From JAAYXE01 sp964391195 (GTDB lineage: Bacteria > Chloroflexota > Anaerolineae > Anaerolineales > UBA4823), in the NCBI GenBank assembly GCA_964391195.1, contig CAYMLG010000022.1, positions 1-64,000 of the forward strand: 64,000 nt of DNA. The letters run 5' to 3'. Within the stretch, counting starts at the first letter, position 1; each line of letters opens with the position of its first letter. The translations under genes were made by a program, and so were the position numbers. This document shows positions 49,688 to 59,176 of this stretch, one piece after another. Under the pieces are notes generated by a model. That model did no database searches, was not told the DNA's origin, and saw only the letters and a list, made by a program, of their open reading frames with translations.

Positions 49688-49787
49688 TTTTCAAAAAGCA
49701 GGCGGCGTAGGGGAGCGCACTCAACGTCTGCAACCAAAAAAAGCAATCAATTATGCCTGAACATAGACCCAAAAATGAGGTTATTAC

Positions 49788-50153
49788 ATGGCTGAAGAAT
49801 ATCTTCCATATATGCCAATTGCCATCCTCTTTATCTTGTCTACTGGGTTGGCAGTCTTGATTATCGTTCTCGCTCATTCCTTCGGCCCCCGCCGTCGCAC
49901 CGCTCGGAAATCAATGCCATATGAATCAGGTATGCGCCCGATTGGTCCGGGCGCAAGGCGGATGCCCATCCGCTTCTACCTGATCGCAGTTTTATTTATT
50001 CTGTTCGATATCGAAGTCGTATTCTTTCTCCCCTGGGCCGTCGTTTTTCGCCAATTAGGGATTTTTGGCCTGATAGAAATGCTGATCTTTATCATCCTTT
50101 TGCTGGTAGGCTACGTCTATGCCTGGAAGAAAGGAGCTCTGGAATGGGAGTAG
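49788..50153 (+). CDS. nuoA: NADH-quinone oxidoreductase subunit A
   Basis: A 121-residue membrane subunit of complex I with three helices. The conserved loop YESGMRPIGPGARRMPIRFYLIAVLFILFDIEVVFFLPWA, with acidic residues near the quinone channel, is diagnostic. It is the first gene of the nuo operon; its last ten bases overlap nuoB. The C-terminus ends with KGALEWE, as is usual. Confidence 0.95.
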   Translation: MAEEYLPYMPIAILFILSTGLAVLIIVLAHSFGPRRRTARKSMPYESGMRPIGPGARRMPIRFYLIAVLFILFDIEVVFFLPWAVVFRQLGIFGLIEMLIFIILLLVGYVYAWKKGALEWE

Positions 50154-50626
50154 AGCAGAAATTGGGGAACATGGGGGTTGTTACCACACGCCTGGAACAG
50201 GCTGTGAATTGGGCTCGCACCAACGCCATGTGGCCTATGCTGTTTGGGTTGGCTTGCTGCGCGATTGAGATGATGTCAGCTCAGGCGGCTAACTATGATC
50301 TGAGCCGGTTTGGGATGGAGCTCAACCGGGCCAGCCCGCGCCAGTCGGACCTGATGATTGTCGCCGGGCGCGTCTCGCGCAAGATGGCTCCCGTGCTGCG
50401 CACCCTGTACGATCAGATGCCCGATCCCAAATGGGTTATATCGATGGGTGACTGCGCTTCGACCAGTGGGGTCTTCAATAACTATGCCCTGGTGCAGGGG
50501 GTGGATGAAGTTGTTCCGGTGGATGTTTATGTCGCCGGCTGCCCACCGCGGCCAGAGGCGCTGATCCACGGCATTATCACCCTGCATGAGAAAGTGCGGG
50601 GCGAGCAGTTGAAAGACTGGGTTTAA
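50144..50626 (+). CDS. nuoB: NADH-quinone oxidoreductase subunit B
   Basis: A 160-residue peripheral-arm subunit that carries Fe-S cluster N2, the last electron carrier before quinone. Cluster ligands are the adjacent Cys pair in GLACCAIEMM, a Cys in SMGDCASTSG and a Cys in AGCPPRPEAL. The overlap with nuoA (10 bases) and the 4-base gap to nuoC point to coupled translation. Confidence 0.96.
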   Translation: MGVEQKLGNMGVVTTRLEQAVNWARTNAMWPMLFGLACCAIEMMSAQAANYDLSRFGMELNRASPRQSDLMIVAGRVSRKMAPVLRTLYDQMPDPKWVISMGDCASTSGVFNNYALVQGVDEVVPVDVYVAGCPPRPEALIHGIITLHEKVRGEQLKDWV

Positions 50627-50630
50627 GCCT

Positions 50631-51143
50631 ATGAACGAGAGACTACAAGCCGCGATCAATGCGATCACCTCAAAGTTCGATGCACAGGTGCTAGAGTACC
50701 GGGGCGATGTCAGCCTGTTGATCTCCCCCGACAAATTTGTCGATGCCTGTCGTGTGCTGCGTGATGAGCATGAGTTTGAAATGCTCTCCGAGCAAACGGC
50801 CGTCGACTACTGGCCTCAGGAGAAACCTCGTTTCCATATGGTCGTCAGGCTCCGCTCGATCAAGCATAACTTGATCCTGGGCTTTCGCGTTCCATTGAAT
50901 GGGAACTTCCCTTCCATGCCCACCCTCACCCCCGTCTACCCGAACGCAAACTGGTTCGAACGAGAGCTGTGGGATATGTTCGGGATCCGCTTTGATGGCC
51001 ATCCGGATTTGCGGCGCATCTTGATGCCGTATGAGTGGGAAGGACACCCGCTGCGCAAAGATTACCCCTTGGGTTATGAGGAAGTCCAGTTCACCTTCAA
51101 TTTCGACGAGATCGATGTAAGAAAGCCTTACGCGAAGGAGTAG
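50631..51143 (+). CDS. nuoC: NADH-quinone oxidoreductase subunit C
   Basis: A 170-residue 30-kDa subunit. WFERELWDMFGIRFDGHPDLRRILMPYEWEGHPLRKDYPL is the family signature. It docks NuoB and NuoD in the hydrophilic arm. The gene is separate from nuoD (4-base gap), unlike the fused nuoCD of enterobacteria. Confidence 0.95.
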   Translation: MNERLQAAINAITSKFDAQVLEYRGDVSLLISPDKFVDACRVLRDEHEFEMLSEQTAVDYWPQEKPRFHMVVRLRSIKHNLILGFRVPLNGNFPSMPTLTPVYPNANWFERELWDMFGIRFDGHPDLRRILMPYEWEGHPLRKDYPLGYEEVQFTFNFDEIDVRKPYAKE

Positions 51144-51147
51144 CCTG

Positions 51148-52401
51148 ATGAGTAATACTGCACCTCAGAGTGATGTCGAGCTAATCGATGCCTCCTTCGA
51201 CCAAATCCGGCACCTGGTCTCCAACCGGGCGATCGAAGGTGAAACCGTCCTGTTGAACATGGGGCCGCAGCACCCCAGCACTCATGGCGTACTGCGCTTA
51301 CTCCTGGAGTTGGACGGCGAGACCGTGGTGAACTGCATCCCCGATATCGGCTACTTGCACACCGGTATTGAAAAAAACATGGAAGCCAAGATCTACGTCA
51401 AGGCTGAAGTGATGACCGACCGGATCGATTACCTCAATAATCTGGGGAATAACCTGGTCTACTGCCTGGCGGTTGAAAAGCTGTGCGAATTGGATGTGCC
51501 GCCCAGGGCCCAGGCGATCCGGGTGATCCTGGCCGAGACTCAGCGCATCGCTTCGCACCTGGTTTGGCTTGGAACGCATGCCCTCGACCTGGCGGCGATG
51601 TCGGTTTTCCTGTATTGCTTCCGCGAGCGAGAGCAGATATTGGATATCCATGAGCTGGTAAGCGGCAACCGCATGATGACCACCTACTTCCGCCCGGGTG
51701 GTTTGTGGCGCGACGTGCCGGTGGAGTTCGAAGATGCGATACGTAACTTCCTCAAAATTATGCCCTATCGTATCGACGAATATGAAGCCCTGCTGACGAA
51801 GAACCCGATTTTCATCGAACGCACCAAGAATATCGGCTATCTATCGCCGGAAGACGCGTTGAAATGGGGGGTCACTGGCCCTCCACTGCGCGGTTCGGGG
51901 ATTGCCCATGATCTGCGTAAAGCCCAGCCGTACTCGGGCTACGAACAATACGATTTCGATGTTCCTATCTCCCATGATGGAGATACCTACGCGCGGTACA
52001 TCGTGCGGATCGAAGAAATGCGCCAGTCTTTGAGGATTATTGAGCAGGCGCTCAATAACATGCCTTATGGGCCGGTGATCTCTAACAACCGAAAATTCGT
52101 CCCCCCGCCCCGGGCTGAACTGGGGACCAGCATGGAGGCCGTCATCCATCATTTCAAGCTGTGGACGCAAGGTTTTCCGGTTCCGAAAGGCGGGGTGTAT
52201 GTAGCCGTGGAGTCGCCCCGGGGTGAGCTGGGGGTCTATCTGGAAAGCGATGGTGGGCCGAAACCTTATCGCTGCCACTGGCGCACACCTTCCTTCGTCA
52301 ACCTTCAGGCGCTGCCGCTGCTGGCGGAAGGTGTGTTCGTGGCAGATTTGGTAGCGTTGATCGGCACCATCGATATCGTTCTGGGAGATGTGGACCGGTG
52401 A
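51148..52401 (+). CDS. nuoD: NADH-quinone oxidoreductase subunit D
   Basis: A 417-residue 49-kDa subunit that shapes the quinone site with NuoB. MGPQHPSTHGVLRLLLELDGE holds the quinone-coordinating His, and the C-terminal LGVYLESDGGPKPYRCHWRTPSFVNLQALP and DIVLGDVDR are typical. It descends from the large subunit of NiFe hydrogenases, but the Ni-binding Cys pairs are absent, as expected. It ends in a 4-base overlap with nuoE (GTGA). Confidence 0.96.
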   Translation: MSNTAPQSDVELIDASFDQIRHLVSNRAIEGETVLLNMGPQHPSTHGVLRLLLELDGETVVNCIPDIGYLHTGIEKNMEAKIYVKAEVMTDRIDYLNNLGNNLVYCLAVEKLCELDVPPRAQAIRVILAETQRIASHLVWLGTHALDLAAMSVFLYCFREREQILDIHELVSGNRMMTTYFRPGGLWRDVPVEFEDAIRNFLKIMPYRIDEYEALLTKNPIFIERTKNIGYLSPEDALKWGVTGPPLRGSGIAHDLRKAQPYSGYEQYDFDVPISHDGDTYARYIVRIEEMRQSLRIIEQALNNMPYGPVISNNRKFVPPPRAELGTSMEAVIHHFKLWTQGFPVPKGGVYVAVESPRGELGVYLESDGGPKPYRCHWRTPSFVNLQALPLLAEGVFVADLVALIGTIDIVLGDVDR

Positions 52402-52916
52402 ACACACTACAACAAAAGTACCCCCAAGAAATTGAGAAAATCCTGGCCAAATATCCGGCTGATCAAAAGCGCGCCGCGGTGATGCCGCTGCTTTATCTGG
52501 CGCAGCGAGAGCAGATGTACGTGACCAAGAAGGCGATGGAAGATATCGCCGAGATCCTGGAGATTTCCACGACGGATGTCGCCTCCATCATTGGCTTTTA
52601 CACCCTGTATTACGATCAGCCGGGCGGGAAATACCGCATTCAGGTCTGCACCGATCTCCCCTGTGCCCTGCGCGGAGCTGAAGAGTTCCTGGAGAAGTTG
52701 TGCGATAACCTGGGAATCCGGGTGGGTGAGACCACCAACGATGGGCTGGTCACCGTCGAACACGTGATGTGCCTGGCAGGCTGCGACAAAGCCCCCATGT
52801 TCCAGGTTCAGTCTGGCGAAGGATTGGAATATCACGAGAACCAGACGGTGGAAAGCGCTTTGGAGTTGGTGGAAGACCTACGGCAAAAAGAAGCACGGAG
52901 GAATGGCCATGAGTGA
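52398..52916 (+). CDS. nuoE: NADH-quinone oxidoreductase subunit E
   Basis: A 172-residue 24-kDa subunit with a thioredoxin-like fold and 2Fe-2S cluster N1a. The four Cys are in VCTDLPCALRG and VMCLAGCDKAP. The start is GTG at 52398, overlapping nuoD. It forms the NADH-dehydrogenase module with NuoF and NuoG. Its end overlaps nuoF by eight bases. Confidence 0.95.
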   Translation: MNTLQQKYPQEIEKILAKYPADQKRAAVMPLLYLAQREQMYVTKKAMEDIAEILEISTTDVASIIGFYTLYYDQPGGKYRIQVCTDLPCALRGAEEFLEKLCDNLGIRVGETTNDGLVTVEHVMCLAGCDKAPMFQVQSGEGLEYHENQTVESALELVEDLRQKEARRNGHE

Positions 52917-54258
52917 TCAACCCAATCCAACTGCCCCAACTCCCCCGGGTGATAAGAAACGCCAGGAATATGTCCTTCTTCGCCATCGTGATATCCCCAA
53001 TCTGAACCAGTTGGACGTGTACCGCCAGCACGGCGGTTTTGATGCGTTTCGCAAAGTGGTGACTTCCATGAAACCGGAGGAGGTCACCAATGAAGTCAAA
53101 GCCTCCGGATTGCGCGGGCGCGGTGGGGCGGGCTTCCCCACGGGCGTGAAATGGTCCTTTATTGACAACAACAAATGGCCGCACTACGTGGTGGCCAACG
53201 CCGACGAATCGGAGCCTGGCACCTTCAAAGACCGGGAGATTATGGAAGGGAACCCCTTCCAGTTCCTGGAGGGTGTGGCCATATGCGCTTACGCAGTGGG
53301 CGCCCACGCTGCCTATGTTTATCTTCGCGGCGAGTTCTGGCCCATCGCCGAAGAAATGGACCGGCAAATTGCCGAAATGGAAGCCGCCGGCCTGCTGGGC
53401 GATGGTCTTTTTGGCACCGATTATTCCCTACGGATATACACACATCTTGGCGCAGGCGCATATATCTGCGGTGAGGAGACGGCCTTGCTGGAGTCTTTGG
53501 AAGGAAAGCTGGGTATGCCGCGGCTGCGCCCGCCCTTCCCACCCTCAGTTGGGGTGTTTAGTATGCCGACGGTGGTCAACAATGTCGAGACCCTCACCAA
53601 TGTGCCTATGATCATCAGCCGGGGCGCCGATTGGTACAAAACGATCGGTACCGAGAAAAGCCCGGGGACGAAAATTTTCTCCCTCTCCGGGCGGATAAAC
53701 CGGCCGGGGAATTACGAGCTGCCTCTGGGGACTACCTTCCGCGAGCTGCTCTATGAGTATGGCGGCGGGATCCCCGAGGGCCGCAAGGTGAAGGCAATCA
53801 TGGCTGCCGGGGCGTCATCGGCGCTGATCGTCGCCAATGAAGAAGCGCTGGATACGCCCATGGATTATGAAAGTGTTCCCAGGCTCGGCGCTCAGTTGGG
53901 GTCGGCCTCGGTGATCGTGATCGACGAAACTGTGGACATCGATTGGCTGGTGAACAAGACCGTCCATTTCTTCAGGCATGAATCATGCGGCAAGTGCACT
54001 CCTTGCCGGGAGGGCACTTACTGGATGTCTCACCTCACCCGGCGCATTACCACCGGCGAAGCGGGGTGGGGCGATGTTGAACTGCTGCACGATGTCGCCA
54101 GCCAGATGAAAGGCAAATGCCTGTGCGCTTTAGGCGAGTTTTCAATCGAAGCCGTTCTATCCGGCATCGAACGCTTCCGAAGCGATTTCGAAAAAGCTAC
54201 TGGCGGCCCGCTCCAGCCGGAGCAAGCCGCGTTGCCTGCTGACGATGTTGTTTCCTGA
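52909..54258 (+). CDS. nuoF: NADH-quinone oxidoreductase subunit F
   Basis: A 449-residue 51-kDa subunit that binds NADH, FMN and 4Fe-4S cluster N3. NADH/FMN loops are GLRGRGGAGFPTGVKW, NADESEPGTFKDREIM and GAGAYICGEETALLESLEG; cluster ligands are in ESCGKCTPCREGT and KCLCALG. ATG 52909 has GGAGGAA upstream; a nearby in-frame ATG at 52903 is less well spaced. Its presence with nuoE and nuoG shows that this complex uses NADH. Confidence 0.96.
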   Translation: MSDQPNPTAPTPPGDKKRQEYVLLRHRDIPNLNQLDVYRQHGGFDAFRKVVTSMKPEEVTNEVKASGLRGRGGAGFPTGVKWSFIDNNKWPHYVVANADESEPGTFKDREIMEGNPFQFLEGVAICAYAVGAHAAYVYLRGEFWPIAEEMDRQIAEMEAAGLLGDGLFGTDYSLRIYTHLGAGAYICGEETALLESLEGKLGMPRLRPPFPPSVGVFSMPTVVNNVETLTNVPMIISRGADWYKTIGTEKSPGTKIFSLSGRINRPGNYELPLGTTFRELLYEYGGGIPEGRKVKAIMAAGASSALIVANEEALDTPMDYESVPRLGAQLGSASVIVIDETVDIDWLVNKTVHFFRHESCGKCTPCREGTYWMSHLTRRITTGEAGWGDVELLHDVASQMKGKCLCALGEFSIEAVLSGIERFRSDFEKATGGPLQPEQAALPADDVVS

Positions 54259-54298
54259 GCATTGATCGGCGAAACAGCCCGACCAGGTGGAGAAACCT

Positions 54299-56818
54299 AT
54301 GGCAAAAATGGTAAAACTGACCATCGATGGCATCCCGGTCGAAGTGCCCGAAGGCACCTTGATCGTTAATGCGGCGAAACAAATCGGCCTCGATATTCCG
54401 GTTTTCTGCTATCACCCCAAGTTGGAACCTGTGGGCATGTGCCGGATGTGCCTGGTGGAGATTGGGCGCCCGGTGCGCGACCGCAATACCGGTGAGCTCG
54501 TTCTGGAGGAAGATGGCTCGCCGAAGATTCAATATGGGCCAAAATTGGAGACCGCCTGCACCACCCCGGTAGCGGAGGGGATGGTGGTCATCGGTGACAA
54601 CGAAAAAGTCAAGCTCGGGCGGGAGGATATTCTCGAGTTTCTGCTCACTTCTCACCCGCTCGACTGCCCGGTGTGTGATAAGGGCGGGGAGTGTCCGCTG
54701 CAAGATCTGACCATGGGGTTCGGGCCAGGGGTCTCGCGCTTCATTTGGGAGGAGAAGAAGCACCTCGCCAAGCGATACCCGCTAGGCGAACTGATTATCC
54801 TGGATCGCGAGCGCTGCATCCAGTGTGCACGCTGTATCCGCTTCCAGGATGAAATCGTGGACGATCCGGTGATCGGTTTTTCCCAGCGTGGGCGATCCTT
54901 GCAAATTGTCAGCTTCTCGGAGCCGGGCTTCGACTCCTACTTCTCCGGCAACACCACCGACATCTGCCCGGTGGGCGCCTTGATCGCTACCGACTTCAGC
55001 TTGCGGGCACGACCCTGGGAGATGAAAGCAGCCGCCTCAATCTGCACCCAGTGCCCGGTGGGCTGCAACACCACCTTGAATGTGCGCCGCGAAGTCAAAG
55101 CAGGAGGCGGCTGGGTGCTCAAGCGCATCATGCCTCGCCAGAACGAGGAAGTGAACGAAATCTGGATTTGCGACAAGGGCCGGTGGGGTTATCACTACAC
55201 GGATAGCAAAAAGCGGCTTACCCAACCCATGGTCCGGCGGGGTGGGGAACTGGTGCCTGCCAGCATGGAAGAAGCCCTGGACGTGGTGGTTGAGCGCCTG
55301 AAGGCCGCCGGTTCAGATTTGCTGACCGTTGCCGGCGGGCGGCTTTCGAACGAAGATTTATATAACCTGCGCCGCCTGACGGAAGGCCTGGGCGGCAAAA
55401 CCGCCCTGTACTCGCATATGGCGGGCGGTGATCTGACCGCGCAGGTGGGCTTCGCACCCGGCACCAACTTCAGCTCAATGGGGCCCGAAACCGCGATCCT
55501 GGTGGTAGCCTGTGACCTGGAGGAAGAAGCGCCCATCTGGTGGCTGCGGGTGAAGCAGGCCGCTGATCGGGGGGCAAAGCTGATCGTGGTGAACCCGCGC
55601 CCGACCAAACTGGAGCGCTACGCCCAGCACATCGTACGCTATGCCTATGGTGATGAAGCTGCTGCGGTGCTGGCGATGGTGAACCAACTCTCTGCCAAGC
55701 GTCCAGACCTGCCCGAATCGGCTTCCCGGCTGAGCCGCAGTCCGGAGCTTAGCGCGGCCGCACAGGCCTTCGCCGCTGCCGAAAACGCGGTGGTGATCTA
55801 CGGCAGTGAGGGGATCGGCCTGGAAATGTCGCAAGCTCTGGCTCAGGCCTGCTCGAACCTGCTGCTCGCCACCAATCATACCCGGCGCCCCAACAACGGG
55901 CTGCTCGCGGTCTGGGAGCACAACAACGACCAGGGAGCCTGGGATCTTGGCTTCCGCCCGCTGCCCGACCTCAAACAGGCCATGCAGGAGGCGAAGGCGC
56001 TGTATATTGTCGCCGCCGATCCGGCCGGAGATGACCCCGAACTGGCGGAGTCGGCCGATTTCCTCGTTGTTCAGGAGTTGTACCTGACCAAGACTGCCAA
56101 GCTGGCGGATGTCGTCCTTCCGGTGCAGGCCTATGTCGAACGGGAGGGCACCTTCACCAGCGGGGAGCGCCGGGTACAGCGCTTCTATCCCGGGGTTTCC
56201 GAACCCGCCGGCATCATGACCGATTATCAAGTAACCGGCGAGATCGGCAAACGCCTGGGGCTCGACCTGGAGAGCCGGGTCGCATCGAAGATCATGAGCC
56301 GCATCAGCCTGGAATTCCCCTTGTACGCCGACATCACCTACACGCGGCTTGCAGAGGTCCATGAGCAGTGGCCGATCGTCGGGCGGGGAGACCTGTACTA
56401 TGGCGGCACCGGTTACGATAACCATCAAGGCCTGGGCCAACATCTGCCCCTTTCCGGCGAGCAGCCCGCGCTTGGCTGGATCGAGCCGCCTAAACTGGAA
56501 ATCCCCCGGGGCAGTTTGCTGGCTGTGCCCTTCACTCGGCTGTACGATCAGGCCCAGACGCTGACCCCATCGACTCTGCTGCATCAGAGGATTGGCGAGG
56601 CTTTTGTCCTGCTAAACCCCGCGGACGCTGAGCGATTGAAGGCGCTACCGGGTGGACAGGTTCAGGTGAGCTTGAATGGAACCGGTTCCGCCGTCGAGGC
56701 CCGGGTCAGCGAAGATGTCCCCGTGGGTGTCTGCCTGGTGCCCCGCAGTTTCGGCATACCGATTTCCGGGCCGGCTCCGGTGTCGATCAAGAGTATCGAA
56801 CCGGCTCTGGCATCGTAG
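54299..56818 (+). CDS. nuoG: NADH-quinone oxidoreductase subunit G
   Basis: An 839-residue 75-kDa subunit. The N-terminal 2Fe-2S ferredoxin domain has Cys in FCYHPKLEPVGMCRMC and LETACTTP; next is HPLDCPVCDKGGECPLQD (His plus three Cys), then DRERCIQCARCIRF with DICPVGAL. A further C-x2-C-x3-C-x34-C site (CTQCPVGC to WICDKGRW) matches the extra N7 cluster of some bacteria. The rest is a molybdopterin-oxidoreductase-like domain that normally has no cofactor. GGAG precedes ATG 54299. The following 148-base gap has a hairpin. Confidence 0.94.
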   Translation: MAKMVKLTIDGIPVEVPEGTLIVNAAKQIGLDIPVFCYHPKLEPVGMCRMCLVEIGRPVRDRNTGELVLEEDGSPKIQYGPKLETACTTPVAEGMVVIGDNEKVKLGREDILEFLLTSHPLDCPVCDKGGECPLQDLTMGFGPGVSRFIWEEKKHLAKRYPLGELIILDRERCIQCARCIRFQDEIVDDPVIGFSQRGRSLQIVSFSEPGFDSYFSGNTTDICPVGALIATDFSLRARPWEMKAAASICTQCPVGCNTTLNVRREVKAGGGWVLKRIMPRQNEEVNEIWICDKGRWGYHYTDSKKRLTQPMVRRGGELVPASMEEALDVVVERLKAAGSDLLTVAGGRLSNEDLYNLRRLTEGLGGKTALYSHMAGGDLTAQVGFAPGTNFSSMGPETAILVVACDLEEEAPIWWLRVKQAADRGAKLIVVNPRPTKLERYAQHIVRYAYGDEAAAVLAMVNQLSAKRPDLPESASRLSRSPELSAAAQAFAAAENAVVIYGSEGIGLEMSQALAQACSNLLLATNHTRRPNNGLLAVWEHNNDQGAWDLGFRPLPDLKQAMQEAKALYIVAADPAGDDPELAESADFLVVQELYLTKTAKLADVVLPVQAYVEREGTFTSGERRVQRFYPGVSEPAGIMTDYQVTGEIGKRLGLDLESRVASKIMSRISLEFPLYADITYTRLAEVHEQWPIVGRGDLYYGGTGYDNHQGLGQHLPLSGEQPALGWIEPPKLEIPRGSLLAVPFTRLYDQAQTLTPSTLLHQRIGEAFVLLNPADAERLKALPGGQVQVSLNGTGSAVEARVSEDVPVGVCLVPRSFGIPISGPAPVSIKSIEPALAS

Positions 56819-56832
56819 CTTTTCGTTGTGTA

Positions 56833-56871
56833 GGGGGCGGGCTTTGGCTTTGATGAACAAGGCCCACCCCC
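56833..56871 (+). terminator. Hairpin inside the nuo operon (nuoG-nuoH gap)
   Basis: GGGGGCGGGCTTTG (56833-56846) pairs with CAAGGCCCACCCCC (56858-56871) with imperfect positions. It is followed by AGGTTTATCTTT. It could be a partial terminator or an RNA processing site. Confidence 0.45.
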
Positions 56872-56966
56872 AGGTTTATCTTTGAGCAGAGGTCCCAATA
56901 AAGAGATGCTTCCCGGAGGCGTTGGCAGAAATCCGGCGCACCCTGGGGAAATGGTGAGGCGTACTT

Positions 56967-57980
56967 ATGGATGCTGGCATGATCATCGAATGGGTCGTCA
57001 AATCCGCGATATTGATCTTCATCTTGCTGACCGGATTTGCTTATCTAACCCTATTTGAGCGCCGTGTGTTGGCTCGGATCCAGGTGCGGGTAGGACCGAA
57101 CCGGGCAGGCCCCGCCGGGATTTTCCAGCCGGTGGCCGATGGCCTCAAGCTCATTTTCAAAGAAGAATTGATCCCGGACAAAGCCGATAAGATCATTTTT
57201 ATCCTGGCGCCCATCATCACCGTTATTCCCTCTCTGGTGATCCTGGCGGTTATTCCCTGGGGGCCGGATTTACGATTATTTGGCCGGGATATTACCCAGT
57301 CTATCGCCGATCTGAATGTCGGTGTCCTGTACATTCTGGCGATCGCTTCGATATCGGTTTATGGGATCGTTCTGGCCGGGTGGTCATCCAACAATAAATA
57401 TGCCACAATGGGCGGCATCCGTTCCTCGGCCCAGATGATCAGCTATGAACTGGCGCTTGGCCTATCCTTCATCGGGCCGATCCTGATCGCCGGGTCGATG
57501 AGCTTAAGGGATATCGCCGAAGCGCAGCATGCGATGTGGTTTGTTGTCTACCAGCCGATTGGGGCGATTATCTTCTTGATTGCCTCGCTCGCCGAGGTGA
57601 ACCGGGCTCCCTTCGATATGCCGGAAGCAGAGCAGGAGCTCACGGCCGGTTACCATACTGAGTACTCGGGGATGAAATTCGCCATGTTTTACATGGCGGA
57701 ATACATCAAGATGATCGCCGTGAGCGCGATCGCCGCGACGCTGTTTTTCGGCGGCTTTCATGGCCCGTTCGTGCACCAGTACCCCTGGTTAGGCCCCATC
57801 TACCTGTTGATCAAAGTCGTCATCTTATTGTTCGGCATGGTGTGGGTTCGGGCAACCCTGCCGCGCCTCCGCTACGATCGCCTGATGGCATTTGGGTGGA
57901 AGATCATGCTGCCGCTTGCGCTGCTGAATGTCTTCCTCACCGCAGTCGTGTTGGTGATTTTGCCGAATTTCGTCCAATAG
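56967..57980 (+). CDS. nuoH: NADH-quinone oxidoreductase subunit H
   Basis: A 337-residue membrane subunit with about eight helices that joins the peripheral arm to the proton-pumping arm. ERRVLARIQVRVGPNRAGPAGIFQPVADGLKL is the conserved quinone-entry loop, and AEVNRAPFDMPEAEQELTAGYHTEYSGMKF is the acidic loop of the E-channel. GGTGAGG lies before the ATG. Confidence 0.96.
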   Translation: MDAGMIIEWVVKSAILIFILLTGFAYLTLFERRVLARIQVRVGPNRAGPAGIFQPVADGLKLIFKEELIPDKADKIIFILAPIITVIPSLVILAVIPWGPDLRLFGRDITQSIADLNVGVLYILAIASISVYGIVLAGWSSNNKYATMGGIRSSAQMISYELALGLSFIGPILIAGSMSLRDIAEAQHAMWFVVYQPIGAIIFLIASLAEVNRAPFDMPEAEQELTAGYHTEYSGMKFAMFYMAEYIKMIAVSAIAATLFFGGFHGPFVHQYPWLGPIYLLIKVVILLFGMVWVRATLPRLRYDRLMAFGWKIMLPLALLNVFLTAVVLVILPNFVQ

Positions 57981-58033
57981 TGATGAGGCCCGTATTGCCT
58001 GGGCAGATTGTGTAAGACAGAAGGAGAGACAGT

Positions 58034-58540
58034 ATGTTTGGTGAACTTATGCGTGGTTTGGGGACCACTTTGCGGGAAATGTTCCTTGGAAAAGTGGTTA
58101 CCTACCAGTATCCGGAAGTGAAGCGCCCGGTGCGGCCGCGCTTCAAAGGCCGCCATGCTCTAAAACGGTACGAAAATGGGTTGGAAAAGTGTATCGGTTG
58201 TTCGTTGTGTGAAGCGGCCTGCCCGGCAGACGCGATCTTTGTCGAATCGGCCGAGAACACGGACGAGCGCCGCTTCTCCCCGGGAGAGCGTTATGCCAGC
58301 ACTTATGAGATCAATATGCTCCGCTGTATCTTCTGTGGTTACTGTGAAGATGCCTGTCCAACAGAAGCGATTGTCCTGGAGGACAATTACGAGCTTTCCT
58401 TCACCTCCCGCCGGTCCGCGATTTACACCAAAGAAATGTTGATCGACCCGGTTGGTCCTAACGGAAAGCCGACTCCGCAGGTGACTGAACCTGGTAAGTT
58501 TTGGCGACCAATTCCTGTACAGGAAAATCCAAAAGATTAA
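58034..58540 (+). CDS. nuoI: NADH-quinone oxidoreductase subunit I
   Basis: A 168-residue ferredoxin-like subunit with two 4Fe-4S clusters (N6a and N6b): CIGCSLCEAACPADAI and CIFCGYCEDACPTEAI. It hands electrons from NuoG to NuoB. AAGGAGAGAC precedes the ATG. A 112-base gap to nuoJ shows nothing notable. Confidence 0.95.
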   Translation: MFGELMRGLGTTLREMFLGKVVTYQYPEVKRPVRPRFKGRHALKRYENGLEKCIGCSLCEAACPADAIFVESAENTDERRFSPGERYASTYEINMLRCIFCGYCEDACPTEAIVLEDNYELSFTSRRSAIYTKEMLIDPVGPNGKPTPQVTEPGKFWRPIPVQENPKD

Positions 58541-58652
58541 CGATCTCACGTAAAACGAGGGAAGAGGTGGCTGCGAGAACTCAGCTTGCAGGAAACCCCC
58601 CTCAAAATATTAAGTCGAGGCTGAGAAAAAAAGCCAAAATGTGAGGGAACGG

Positions 58653-59153
58653 ATGACTTTGGAATTAGTTCTTTTCTTGATTCTGGCCGTGGTCGCTATC
58701 GCCGCGGCTGTCGGTATGCTTCAGAGCAAGAACACCATATATGCTGCTCTTTTCCTTGTGATCACTATGGGGTCGCTGGCCGTCCTCTACTTGCTGTTGC
58801 AGGCTCCGTTTATCGCTATGGCCCAGGTAACGGTCTATGCCGGGGCAATCATGGTGCTGTTCTTATTCGTGATCATGCTGCTAGGGGCAGAAGACACCGG
58901 CCAGCAAGAAAGCATCGCCTGGCAGAAACCCCTGGCGTACCTGCTCGGTGTTCTGCTTTTGCTAGAAGCTGGCTATATCTTCCTGTTCAGGAGCGGAGTC
59001 ATTGAAACCGCGGAAGAGGTAGCTTTGGATTTCGGTAGCCCCGAGCATATCGGGACAGTCCTCTACAGCCAGTACCTGATGCCGTTCGAAGTAACGTCCA
59101 TTGTTCTTTTGGTGGCGATCATCGGTGCGATTGTCCTGTCACGCAGGACTTAA
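58653..59153 (+). CDS. nuoJ: NADH-quinone oxidoreductase subunit J
   Basis: A 166-residue five-helix membrane subunit. AQVTVYAGAIMVLFLFVIMLLG contains the pi-bulge helix typical of NuoJ. ATG 58653 is preferred to GTG 58641 because GAGGGAA is a suitable ribosome binding site for it. Confidence 0.92.
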   Translation: MTLELVLFLILAVVAIAAAVGMLQSKNTIYAALFLVITMGSLAVLYLLLQAPFIAMAQVTVYAGAIMVLFLFVIMLLGAEDTGQQESIAWQKPLAYLLGVLLLLEAGYIFLFRSGVIETAEEVALDFGSPEHIGTVLYSQYLMPFEVTSIVLLVAIIGAIVLSRRT

Positions 59154-59176
59154 AGATACAAGGGAGGAAACCAATC

